A DNA stretch of 64,000 nucleotides from Geomonas limicola (GTDB lineage Bacteria; Desulfobacterota; Desulfuromonadia; Geobacterales; Geobacteraceae), in contig NZ_BLXZ01000010.1 of the NCBI RefSeq assembly GCF_014193675.1, positions 62,001 to 126,000 on the forward strand. The letters are read 5' to 3'. Below are positions 26,490-34,372 of this stretch, piece after piece. A program made the translations under genes and the position numbers. Numbering within the stretch: the first letter of the stretch is position 1; every line of letters starts with the position of its first letter. The notes under the pieces are model-generated. The model made no database searches, was not told the origin of the DNA, and worked only from the letters and a program-made list of their open reading frames with translations.

Positions 26490-26685
26490 GGGGCTAGGGA
26501 CTGGGGAAAAGGCGGGGACTAGGGATCGGGGACTAGGGACTAGGGGAAAGGCGGGAACCCCTTGAACGGGACTGGTTTTTATTTCGGCACCCGAACGCTA
26601 GCCTCTGCGAGATCCAGATCTCCAGCCCCTAGTCCCTAGTCCCCAGTCCCCAGTCCCTAGCCCCTAGTCCCTTGCCTCTAATCCC
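26490..26685. repeat. Inverted pair of heptanucleotide arrays, GGGACTA family
   Basis: The left arm 26490-26549 has about seven GGGACTA-type heptads, partly interrupted by GGGAAAAGGC. The right arm 26623-26685 is nine uninterrupted heptads of the inverted form (TAGTCCC, CAGTCCC, TAGCCCC, TAATCCC). The spacer is about 73 bp. The right arm supplies the stop codon (26678-26680) of the convergent Cys-rich gene. The arms could fold into a long imperfect hairpin. The format recalls the short tandemly repeated repetitive (STRR) heptamers described in cyanobacteria. Confidence 0.9.
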
Positions 26686-26995
26686 TGCTTCTCCCCTTTT
26701 CGATAATGTCCGGCGGGGTGTCCTGGGGGGAGCCGGGGAGCTTTCTACCGCAGCGCTCGCAGCACTGCTCGCAGCCGCTTTTGTTGTCATCCTCGGTCCC
26801 TTCCTCGCTGGTGGTGATCGGCTTCTTGGCTGCCTTGCACTTCTGGCAGCAGTCGCAGTCGTCTTCCTGGGACTTGTCCCGCTGGTCGGTCCGCCCCGGG
26901 GGGAGCTGTACCGGCTCCTCGAACGTTGCCGCCAGACCTTGCAGAGGCAGCAGTGACCAGACCAGCAACCCGACGATCAGCACATACTTTCTCAT
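26678..26995 (-). CDS. Small exported Cys-rich protein
   Basis: This 105-residue protein starts at ATG 26995 with a GGAGGAAGAC ribosome site. The signal peptide MRKYVLIVGLLVWSLLPLQGLAA is clear. The mature part is acidic and has two paired-Cys clusters, CDCCQKC and CEQCCERC, spaced about 25 residues apart, which could bind metal or form disulphides. The last codons and the TAG stop lie inside the right arm of the GGGACTA-type array, so the C-terminus may have been changed by repeat insertion or slippage. Function unknown. Confidence 0.72.
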   Translation of the reverse strand: MRKYVLIVGLLVWSLLPLQGLAATFEEPVQLPPGRTDQRDKSQEDDCDCCQKCKAAKKPITTSEEGTEDDNKSGCEQCCERCGRKLPGSPQDTPPDIIEKGRSRD

Positions 26996-27173
26996 GTCTT
27001 CCTCCCCGTGGCGCTTTGTGACGCTGCCATCTGTGGTGATATGGTGCCTGGCTTTCTCAACGTGGGACCCTCCCGCAGGATGAAGAGGGGACTTCTCTCT
27101 GGATCTTTTCCCTGAACCGTTGGGGACCAGTCCACGTCCTGCTGTTGCCATCCCAGCTCGTCAGCTGATTCCC

Positions 27174-27201
27174 CAGTCCCAGTCCCTAACCCCTAGCATC
27201 C
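27174..27201. repeat. Degenerate GGGACTA-family heptad array (inverted form only)
   Basis: CAGTCCC, AGTCCC (one base short), TAACCCC and a TAGCATCC-like unit lie in a row. The orientation equals that of the right arm at 26623-26685, so the Cys-rich gene is bracketed by same-direction arrays. No matching left arm was found nearby. Confidence 0.6.
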
Positions 27202-27252
27202 TACCGGCGCTATACCGGCGAGTAATGGTCCGGAACCGCGACACACAAGTAT

Positions 27253-27270
27253 TAGCATGGGCCCATGCTA
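27253..27270. promoter_or_regulatory. Perfect 18-bp palindrome
   Basis: TAGCATGGGCCCATGCTA is a perfect palindrome, about 130 bases ahead of the promoter-like element at 27383. A dimeric repressor site is possible, but no family consensus was recognised. Confidence 0.5.
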
Positions 27271-27382
27271 TGTCAAACACCCCAGCTGGTATGTTGCAAG
27301 GGCGCGTGAGCTACGTCTTTGGGTACCTGTACGAGGTGGCGTTGACAGTAACGAAGCGGACTGTGTGCTCAGGAGCTTTTCC

Positions 27383-27412
27383 TTGACAGCTGTGGCGAGT
27401 CGCGCCTACAAA
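27383..27412 (+). promoter_or_regulatory. Sigma-70-like promoter for the TPR gene
   Basis: A perfect TTGACA, 18-base spacer and TACAAA (4 of 6) point toward the TPR gene that starts 199 bases downstream. Another TTGACA near 27342 lacks an obvious -10. Confidence 0.45.
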
Positions 27413-27610
27413 AGAAGTAATAGTATCCACTCGGTCTTTTAGCCGGGAGGATCCACATCGAAATGAGGTGTCTACCAGCTCACGGATCGGCCGAGGAACT
27501 TCGGGTTCGCTATCCAGCCAGCCGCTTTTAGCCGTGCAGCACCGGCTTGGGCGGCTTTGGTGTTTTTGGGGTTCTGCTTCGGACGTCACTTGGCCTTGAG
27601 GAGGGATGTC

Positions 27611-28054
27611 ATGAAAGGATTATTCGTTCTGGCAATGTTGGCAGTGCCGGCAGTCGCCGTGGCAAGTGGGGGCGGCTCTGAAGGCTTTTCCCAACGGGAG
27701 AGCGCTCCGAGTCTTAAGGAAATCAAGCAGAGCATCGACAACAGCAGATATCAGGAAGCGATCACCTCGCTGAAAAAGTACCTGAAAAGCGATCCGCGCA
27801 GCGCTGACGCCTACAACTACCTGGGCTTCTCCTACCGCAAAACCGGGAACCTGCGCGAGGCCTTCAAGGCCTATGACCGGGCTTTGGCGCTCGATCCGAA
27901 GCACCTGGGAGCTCACGAGTACCGGGGCGAGGCGTATCTTTTGAACAAGGAACCGGAGAAGGCGCGGGAAGATCTGGCCGCTTTGAAAGCGATCTGTGGC
28001 AACTGCGAGGAGTATCGTGACCTCGAACGGGCGCTCAAGGCCAGCGGCAAATAA
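27611..28054 (+). CDS. Exported TPR protein
   Basis: This 147-residue protein uses ATG 27611 after GAGGAGGGATGTC. The signal peptide is MKGLFVLAMLAVPAVAVAS. A coiled segment SLKEIKQSIDNSRYQEAITSL leads into two or three TPR units (SADAYNYLGFSYRKTGNLREA and LGAHEYRGEAYLLNKEPEKA). A CGNC pair occurs near the C-terminus (AICGNCEEYRDLERAL), an arrangement often seen at the end of small periplasmic TPR proteins. A scaffold role in the periplasm is inferred. The phosphoesterase gene begins 44 bases downstream. Confidence 0.85.
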   Translation: MKGLFVLAMLAVPAVAVASGGGSEGFSQRESAPSLKEIKQSIDNSRYQEAITSLKKYLKSDPRSADAYNYLGFSYRKTGNLREAFKAYDRALALDPKHLGAHEYRGEAYLLNKEPEKAREDLAALKAICGNCEEYRDLERALKASGK

Positions 28055-28098
28055 GAGGGCGGATACTTTCGACCGGCGAACCTGGGACAGAGGGAGTG

Positions 28099-28563
28099 AT
28101 GCTGATCGGGGTCATCTCGGATACACACGGGCTACTCAGGCCCGAGGCGCTCAGGATACTGAGGGGCGTGAACCACATCATTCACGCCGGGGATATCGGA
28201 ACACCGGAGGTGATCTACGCCCTTAGGGCGGTAGCGCCGGTGACGGCAGTGCGCGGCAACGTCGACCGCGGTGCCTGGGTTGCGGAGTTCCCGCAGCGCC
28301 AGCAGATCACCTTGGAAGGGGTTCGCCTGCTGATCCTGCACGACCGCCACGAGCTTTTGGAACAGCCGGCCGACCCGGAGGTGCGGGTGATCGTCACCGG
28401 GCATTCGCACCGGGCACTCGTCGAAACTCGCGACGGGGTGCTCTACCTGAACCCCGGGAGTGCGGGGCCGCGGCGCTTTCGGCTCCCGGTGAGCGTGGCG
28501 CTTCTTACGCTGCAGCACGGAGAACTACGGGCGGAGATCGTTGACCTGGGGGCGCTGCGCTGA
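28099..28563 (+). CDS. YfcE/MJ0936-type metallophosphoesterase
   Basis: This 154-residue enzyme starts at ATG 28099 (a GTG one codon earlier is also possible). The calcineurin-like motifs are in order: GVISDTHG (D, H), HAGDIGT (GD), VRGNVDRG (GNxD), LLILHDRH and VTGHSHRA (GHSH), plus LNPGSAGPRR. These ligands bind a dinuclear metal centre. Family members are phosphodiesterases active on small diesters in vitro, with the physiological substrate unknown. In the canonical family the motif after the first strand is GH; here HDRH fills that place. It is convergent with the PilZ gene. Confidence 0.9.
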   Translation: MLIGVISDTHGLLRPEALRILRGVNHIIHAGDIGTPEVIYALRAVAPVTAVRGNVDRGAWVAEFPQRQQITLEGVRLLILHDRHELLEQPADPEVRVIVTGHSHRALVETRDGVLYLNPGSAGPRRFRLPVSVALLTLQHGELRAEIVDLGALR

Positions 28564-28581
28564 TCCTGGGAGAGCGGCGCT

Positions 28582-29295
28582 TTAGGCTACCTCCACCATT
28601 TCCTTCAATTCGCGCACGATCTCGACCTGGCGCTGATAGATGAACTGGCTGATCAAACCGTCGTTGCGGCGGTCCGGGCTGATCTTGAACATGCAGAGAC
28701 TGCCGTCATCGACCTGGTTGGCCCTCACGAAGCTCCCCGGCGCCTGGACCGCCGTCCCGCCGAGCATGAAGGAAAACGCGCCGGTTTGTCCGGGGTGCAG
28801 CATCGGTGTAGCCTCACAGGCGAGCGACAGGCCGATTCCCGAGATGTCCACCAGGTTTCCCGCAAGTGTCCCCTCTTCGGTATCAAAACGTGCCACCACC
28901 GTATCCCTCACCTTGACCCGGACAGCCTCCCGGCGCTCGGCCCGGATCTGGGCATAGCTGAAGTTGTTCAGGATCACCAGCCGTTTCGGGACGTTCACGT
29001 AGCTTGCGAAGCAGTGTACCCCCAACCCGTGTTCGAAGTGGCTGCTCTTGATCAAGGTGCTCTTCTCGTGCTTCATGATCAGGGCCTGGTGCTCGTGGAC
29101 GATCATCTCGACGCCGTCGCTTTCCAGCCCCGTCACGGTGGAGCGGTAACTCACTGGAACCTCGTCGTAATAATTGACCAACACCAGGTCGTTATTCACG
29201 CGGTTCTCCATCAGGGCGCCGAGTACTTCCCTGATGGCATCGGCATCGGTCTTGCCGTCGGCGAGAGTGATCAGTTTGTAGTGCTGTTTCTTCAT
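28582..29295 (-). CDS. PilZ-domain c-di-GMP-binding protein
   Basis: This 237-residue protein uses ATG 29295 with AAGGTGA upstream; a GTG three codons earlier is the alternative. The N-terminal ~110 residues form a YcgR-like flanking region (KLITLADGKTDADAIREVLGALMENRVN...). The PilZ domain follows with RAERREAVRV (RxxxR) and LVDISGIGLSL (DxSxxG), the two c-di-GMP contact motifs. It has no signal peptide, so it is a cytoplasmic effector. The target is unknown. The window also has a GEMM riboswitch and YfiR-like gene, so this nucleotide signal is likely used in the organism. Confidence 0.9.
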   Translation of the reverse strand: MKKQHYKLITLADGKTDADAIREVLGALMENRVNNDLVLVNYYDEVPVSYRSTVTGLESDGVEMIVHEHQALIMKHEKSTLIKSSHFEHGLGVHCFASYVNVPKRLVILNNFSYAQIRAERREAVRVKVRDTVVARFDTEEGTLAGNLVDISGIGLSLACEATPMLHPGQTGAFSFMLGGTAVQAPGSFVRANQVDDGSLCMFKISPDRRNDGLISQFIYQRQVEIVRELKEMVEVA

Positions 29296-29664
29296 GGAGG
29301 TCACCTTGGGTCAGGGTCAGAGTTGGGACCGGGGAGGCCGCCCCTGCGGAAACGGCTCTGGAGTAGTTATCGGATTGAGTTACAACATCTTTAACAAAAA
29401 TGCCGTCATCAACAGGGATAAACTGTGCGCACCGGCAAAGTTCACGGCTGCCACACTCAGCAACGATTGAAACTCGCCTAATCTTCACATTGCCTTCACA
29501 ATTCTTCCCCATTGTCCTGATACTTTGCAGCCATAACGACAGCAGGTATAAATTTACAGCCGGGTGCCGGTATGTTAACGTATTCTTTCTTCCAATACGG
29601 CTGTACGGTCTCCCCATCGATGTGACCTGTAGCTACCTATTTCTTATAAGGTGAGTGCCAGACC
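29296..29664. promoter_or_regulatory. Divergent control region of PilZ and RND efflux genes
   Basis: About 370 bases between divergent genes. A direct repeat CTTCACA-TTGC-CTTCACA (29483-29500, 11-base period) has the form of OmpR/PhoB-class response regulator sites. An inverted repeat CGTATT-N9-AATACG (29579-29599) lies 66 bases before the adaptor gene and could be a repressor site. No convincing -35/-10 pair was fixed. Confidence 0.4.
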
Positions 29665-31086
29665 ATGCCCGAACTGCTTAACAGTACTGAGCGCGATTCC
29701 TCTTACCCGCCCCCTGCCAGAAAACGGCGCTGGTGGATCCCCGTCCTGGTTGTCGCCGTGGTCGCCCTGGGCTGGTACCTCTTCGCCGGGCGCCAAAAGG
29801 CCGCTACCTCGAAGAACGCTGCCAAGCCTGCGCCGCCGCCCGCGCCGGTCCTGGCCCTGCCGGCCCGCAAGGGGGATGTCGGGGTCTACCTGAACGGCCT
29901 GGGGACGGTGAGCCCGCTCAACACCGTGGTGGTGAAGTCGCGGGTGGACGGTCAACTCATGGAGGTCCGCTTCCGCGAGGGGCAACTGGTCAAGAAGGGG
30001 GAGCTTTTGGCGCTCATCGATCCGCGCCCCTTCCAGGTGCAGCTTACCCAGGCCGAGGGGCAGATGGCCCGCGACCGCGAGCTGTTGCGTAACGCCCAGG
30101 TCGACCTGGAACGCTACCGCCTGCTCTGGTCCCAGGACTCGATCCCCCGCCAGCAGCTGGACACCCAGGAATCGCTGGTGCGCCAGTACCAGGCCGCCAT
30201 CAAGATAGACCAGGGATCGATCGACAACGCGAAATTGCAGATCACCTACAGTCGGATCACCGCACCGGTGAGCGGTCGGGTCGGCTTGCGCCAGGTGGAC
30301 CCCGGCAACATGGTGCACGCCTCCGACACCAACGGTCTGGTCCTGATTACCCAGCTGCAGCCCTCCGCGGTGCTCTTCCCGATCCCCGAAGACAGCCTGC
30401 CGCCGGTCCTCGCCAAGCTGAAAACCGGCGCGAAGCTGGGCGTTGCGGCCTACGACAGGGAGCAGAAACAGAAGCTTGCCGATGGCACGCTTCTGACCGT
30501 CGACAACCAGATCGATCCCACCACCGGTACGGTGCGCCTGAAGGCGCTCTTCCCGAACCTGAACAACGAGCTCTTCCCCAACCAGTTCGTGAACGCACGG
30601 CTCTTGCTCGAGGTGAAGCGCCAGGCGGTCCTGGTGGGGAGTTCGGCGATCCAGCGCGGGCCGCAGGGGACCTTCGTCTACCTGGTGAAGCCGGACCGTA
30701 CCGTGACGGTGCGCCCGGTGACCGTCGGCGTGGTGCAGGGGGACGACACCTCGATCAGCGCCGGTGTGAACGAGGGTGACCTCGTGGTGGTGGATGGCGC
30801 GGAAAGGCTGCGCGAAGGGAGCAAGGTCGATCTGAGGGATCCCAGCAAGGCCGGCCGTGGCAAGGGCGGTCAGGCAGGGCAGGGCGGTAAACCGGGGCAG
30901 CCAGGGCCCGGTGGCCAGGGTCAGGGCGCTTCGCACGGCGCCGCCCCAGGAGCGCAGGGGAGCCTGGCGAACCCCGCTGGCACCGGTAACCCGGCAGGTC
31001 CGGGCGCCCCGAGCGGTTCTGGCGCACCGGCCGTGCCGCAGGGGAGGGGAGCCCAGAACGCTCCGGCTGCAAGGCAGGCTCGATGA
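29665..31086 (+). CDS. RND efflux periplasmic adaptor (MdtA-like)
   Basis: This 473-residue protein has an N-terminal membrane anchor (RRWWIPVLVVAVVALGWYLFAG). It continues with the membrane-fusion-protein layout: a lipoyl half-motif (VVVKSRVDGQLMEVRFREGQLVKKGELLALID), an alpha-helical hairpin (about 130-195), a second lipoyl half (ITYSRITAPVSGRVGLRQVDPGNMV) and beta-barrel domains to about 385. The last ~85 residues are a Gly/Pro/Gln/Ala-rich low-complexity tail, longer than usual. The order (adaptor, two pumps, outer-membrane factor) matches MdtABC-type systems. Its stop overlaps the first pump start (ATGA). Confidence 0.93.
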   Translation: MPELLNSTERDSSYPPPARKRRWWIPVLVVAVVALGWYLFAGRQKAATSKNAAKPAPPPAPVLALPARKGDVGVYLNGLGTVSPLNTVVVKSRVDGQLMEVRFREGQLVKKGELLALIDPRPFQVQLTQAEGQMARDRELLRNAQVDLERYRLLWSQDSIPRQQLDTQESLVRQYQAAIKIDQGSIDNAKLQITYSRITAPVSGRVGLRQVDPGNMVHASDTNGLVLITQLQPSAVLFPIPEDSLPPVLAKLKTGAKLGVAAYDREQKQKLADGTLLTVDNQIDPTTGTVRLKALFPNLNNELFPNQFVNARLLLEVKRQAVLVGSSAIQRGPQGTFVYLVKPDRTVTVRPVTVGVVQGDDTSISAGVNEGDLVVVDGAERLREGSKVDLRDPSKAGRGKGGQAGQGGKPGQPGPGGQGQGASHGAAPGAQGSLANPAGTGNPAGPGAPSGSGAPAVPQGRGAQNAPAARQAR

Positions 31087-34000
31087 ACATCTCGCGTCCC
31101 TTCATACTCCGCCCGGTGGCGACCACGCTTCTCATGGTCGCCATCCTTTTGGCCGGTGCCGTGGCCTACCGGCTCCTGCCGGTCGCCGCGCTCCCCCAGG
31201 TGGACTACCCGATCATCCAGGTGCGCACCTTCTACCCCGGCGCCTCGCCGGACGTGGTCGCCACCGCCATCACCGCACCCTTGGAGCGCCAGTTCGGCCA
31301 GATGCCCGGCCTCACCCAGATGACCTCGACGAGTTCCGGTGGCGCCTCGGTCATCACCATGCAGTTCTCGCTCGACCTCTCCCTCGACGTGGCCGAGCAG
31401 GAGGTGCAGGCCGCCATCAACGCGGGCTTCACCTTCCTCCCGAAGGACCTCCCCAACCCGCCGGTCTACTCCAAGGTGAACCCGGCCGATACCCCGATCC
31501 TCACCCTGGCGCTCTCCTCGGACTCGCTGCCGCTACCCCAGGTGGAGGACCTGGCGGATACCCGGCTCGCCCAGAAGATCTCCCAGCTTCCCGGCGTGGG
31601 GCTCGTCTCCATCTCGGGTGGCCAGCGCCCGGCGGTGCGCATCCACGCGAACCCGACCGCGCTCGCCTCCTACGGGCTCACCCTGGAGGACCTGAGAAGT
31701 GCCGTGGCCGCCTCCAACGTGAACCAGGCCAAGGGTGGCTTCGACGGACCGCGCCAGGCCTACATCATCGGCGCAAACGACCAGCTCTACTCCTCGAAGG
31801 ACTTCAAGCCGCTCATCATCGCCTACCGTAACGGTTCGCCGATAAAGCTCACCGACGTGGCCCAGGTCCTCGACGACGCCGAGAACGTGAACCAGGCCGC
31901 CTGGATGAACCAGTCTCCGGCGGTGGTGCTGAACATCCAGCGCCAGCCCGGCGCCAACGTGATCGAGGTGGTGGACCGCATCCAGAAGCTCATGCCGCAG
32001 CTCAAGAGCTCGCTCCCCGCCGGCATCAAGGTGCAGGTGCTCACCGACCGCACTACCACCATCCGCGCCTCGGTGGAGGATGTCCAGTTCGAGCTCCTGC
32101 TCGCCGTGGGGCTCGTTGTGCTGGTCATCTTCCTGTTTTTGAGAAACCTCCCGGCGACTGCCATCCCGAGCGTCGCGGTGCCGCTCTCCCTGGTGGGGAC
32201 CTTCGGGGTCATGTACCTCCTGGGCTTCTCACTCAACAACCTCTCGCTCATGGCGCTCACCATCTCCACCGGTTTCGTGGTGGACGACGCCATCGTCATG
32301 ATCGAGAACATCTCGCGCTACGTGGAGGAGGGGGAAACCCCGCTGCAGGCGGCGCTTAAGGGTGCCGAGCAGATCGGCTTCACCATCCTGTCGCTCACCG
32401 TCTCGCTCATCGCGGTGCTCATCCCGCTCCTCTTCATGGGGGATGTGGTCGGGCGACTCTTCCGCGAGTTCGCCATCACTCTCGGGGTCACCATCCTGAT
32501 CTCCGCGGTGGTCTCCCTGACACTCACCCCGATGATGTGCGCCCGGCTGCTAAAGCATGTCCCCGAGGAGAAACAGGGGCGCTTCTACCACGCCTCCGGC
32601 CGGTTCTTCGAGCGGATCATCGCGCGCTACGGCAGGTCCTTGCAGTTCGTCCTGAAACACCAGGGAACTACGCTGTTGGTGGCGGTGGCAACGTTGGTCG
32701 TGACCGTGCTCCTCTACATCTGGATACCCAAGGGGTTCTTCCCGGTGCAGGACACCGGCGCCATCCAGGGGATCTCCGAGGCGCCCCAGTCCATCTCCTT
32801 CGCGGCGATGGCCGAGCGTCAGCAGGCGCTGGCCCGGGTCATCCTGCAGGACCCTGCGGTCCAGAGCCTCTCCTCGTTCATCGGGGTGGACGGCACCAAC
32901 ACCACGCTCAATAGCGGCAGGATCCTGATCAACCTGAAGCCGCTTGCCGACCGCGACCTCTCCGCGACCGAGGTGATCCGCCGCCTGCAGCCCGAGCTCG
33001 CCAAGGTGCCGGGGATCCAGCTCTTCATGCAGCCGGTACAGGACCTCACCGTCGACGCCCGGGTGGCGCGGACCCAGTACCAGTACACCCTGGAGGACCC
33101 CAATACCGACGAGCTGAAGGCCTGGGCTCCCAAGATCGTGGAGGCGCTCTCCCAGCGTCCCGAGCTCCGCGACGTGAGTTCCGACCAGCAGGACCTGGGG
33201 CTCATGATGGCGCTCGACATCGACCGTTCTACCGCGGCACGGCTTGGGGTCTCCACCCAGACCATCACCGACACGCTCTACGACGCCTTCGGGCAGCGCC
33301 AGATTTCCACCATCTTCACCGAGCTGAACCAGTACCGGGTGATCCTCTCGGTGGCCGACGAGTACAAACAGGGGCCGCAGGGGCTCTCGACCATCTACCT
33401 CCCGGGCACGACCGGCGGCAGGGTGCCGCTTTCCGCGGTGACCCGCGCCAGCGAGGGGACCACGCCGCTCGTGGTGAACCGCCAGGGACAGTTCCCCGCC
33501 GTGACCGCCTCCTTCAACCTGGCCCCCGGTGTGTCGCTCGGCGGGGCAGTGGCCGCCATCGAGGAGGCGACCGCCAAGATGGGGCTGCCGGCCAGCATCA
33601 AGGGGAGCTTCCAGGGGACCGCGCAGGCCTTCAAGGATTCGCTCACCAACGAACCGCTCCTGATCCTCGCGGCGCTTATCACCGTGTACATCGTCCTGGG
33701 GGTGCTCTATGAGAGCTTCATCCACCCGATTACCATCCTCTCCACGCTCCCCTCGGCGGGTGCCGGCGCGGTCTTCTCGCTCATGGTCTGCCGCAGCGAG
33801 CTCTCGATCATCGCGGTAATCGGCATCATCCTGTTGATCGGGATCGTGAAGAAAAACGGCATCATGATGGTCGATTTCGCCATGGAGGCCGAGAGGAAGG
33901 AAGGGAAGAGCCCCGAGGAGGCCATCTACCAGGCCTGCCTTTTGAGGTTCCGGCCGATCATGATGACCACCTTCGCGGCGCTGTTGGGCGCGTTGCCGCT

Positions 34001-34154
34001 CGCGCTCGGAACCGGCGTGGGGAGCGAGTTGAGGCGTCCCTTGGGGATCTCCATCGTGGGGGGGCTCATCATCAGCCAGATCCTGACCCTCTACACCACC
34101 CCGGTCATCTACCTGGCCTTCGACCGCATGTCGCGCAGGATGAGGAAAGGGTAA
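31083..34154 (+). CDS. RND multidrug efflux pump, MdtB-like
   Basis: This 1023-residue inner-membrane pump has the usual duplicated 12-helix layout with two large periplasmic loops. N-terminal FILRPVATTLLMVAILLAG is typical. The proton relay pair lies in GFVVDDAIVMIENI (D401/D402), and the helix-10 lysine in GIVKKNGIMMVDFA. Length is normal for HAE1-family pumps. MdtB/MdtC-type pumps form heterotrimers, so this protein probably assembles with the next gene product. Its TAA stop is the first three bases of a perfect 19-bp inverted repeat of the heptad element between the two pump genes. Confidence 0.95.
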   Translation: MNISRPFILRPVATTLLMVAILLAGAVAYRLLPVAALPQVDYPIIQVRTFYPGASPDVVATAITAPLERQFGQMPGLTQMTSTSSGGASVITMQFSLDLSLDVAEQEVQAAINAGFTFLPKDLPNPPVYSKVNPADTPILTLALSSDSLPLPQVEDLADTRLAQKISQLPGVGLVSISGGQRPAVRIHANPTALASYGLTLEDLRSAVAASNVNQAKGGFDGPRQAYIIGANDQLYSSKDFKPLIIAYRNGSPIKLTDVAQVLDDAENVNQAAWMNQSPAVVLNIQRQPGANVIEVVDRIQKLMPQLKSSLPAGIKVQVLTDRTTTIRASVEDVQFELLLAVGLVVLVIFLFLRNLPATAIPSVAVPLSLVGTFGVMYLLGFSLNNLSLMALTISTGFVVDDAIVMIENISRYVEEGETPLQAALKGAEQIGFTILSLTVSLIAVLIPLLFMGDVVGRLFREFAITLGVTILISAVVSLTLTPMMCARLLKHVPEEKQGRFYHASGRFFERIIARYGRSLQFVLKHQGTTLLVAVATLVVTVLLYIWIPKGFFPVQDTGAIQGISEAPQSISFAAMAERQQALARVILQDPAVQSLSSFIGVDGTNTTLNSGRILINLKPLADRDLSATEVIRRLQPELAKVPGIQLFMQPVQDLTVDARVARTQYQYTLEDPNTDELKAWAPKIVEALSQRPELRDVSSDQQDLGLMMALDIDRSTAARLGVSTQTITDTLYDAFGQRQISTIFTELNQYRVILSVADEYKQGPQGLSTIYLPGTTGGRVPLSAVTRASEGTTPLVVNRQGQFPAVTASFNLAPGVSLGGAVAAIEEATAKMGLPASIKGSFQGTAQAFKDSLTNEPLLILAALITVYIVLGVLYESFIHPITILSTLPSAGAGAVFSLMVCRSELSIIAVIGIILLIGIVKKNGIMMVDFAMEAERKEGKSPEEAIYQACLLRFRPIMMTTFAALLGALPLALGTGVGSELRRPLGISIVGGLIISQILTLYTTPVIYLAFDRMSRRMRKG

Positions 34155-34357
34155 AAACAGGGACTAGGGACTGGGGGCTAGGGACTAGGGGGAAGACGGG
34201 CTTGAGAAGCCCGAGAAGCTTAAACGGGATTTCGGGAATCGAGCGGAGCTGGAGCTGATGTTAAGGGTTTTTCCCTAACCCCCAGTCCCCAATCCCTAGT
34301 CCCTGTTTTTAGATTTTCTGGGTTTCCCCAAGTCCCTAATCCCCAGTCCCTAGTCCC
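34152..34357. repeat. GGGACTA-family heptad arrays between the two pump genes
   Basis: The left arm has four perfect heptads at 34160-34187. The first right arm has four at 34276-34303 and a second right arm four more at 34330-34357. TAAAAACAGGGACTAGGGA (34152-34170) is a perfect inverted repeat of 34293-34311 and includes the upstream stop codon. The second right arm ends 15 bases before the next start. The stem-loop could slow read-through and tune the ratio of the two pump subunits. Confidence 0.92.
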
Positions 34358-34372
34358 TGCATTTAGGAAACC

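Larger units (their letters stand above)
26996..27610. other. Intergenic region with repeat remnant, palindrome and promoter
   Basis: About 615 bases with no supported gene; two overlapping plus-strand frames (27120-27386, 27257-27442) lack ribosome sites and family features. It holds a degenerate heptad array, a direct repeat TACCGGCG-CTA-TACCGGCG near 27202-27220, an 18-bp palindrome, and a promoter-like element, each listed separately. About 200 bases of leader lie between that promoter and the TPR gene. Confidence 0.5.

Noticed and set aside
26490..26685. CRISPR or phage attachment site
   Set aside because: Units are contiguous 7-mers with no unique spacers, and no integrase or cas gene is nearby.
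27120..27442. Short plus-strand frames of 88 and 61 codons
   Set aside because: No ribosome site or protein features; they overlap a heptad array, a palindrome and a promoter-like element.
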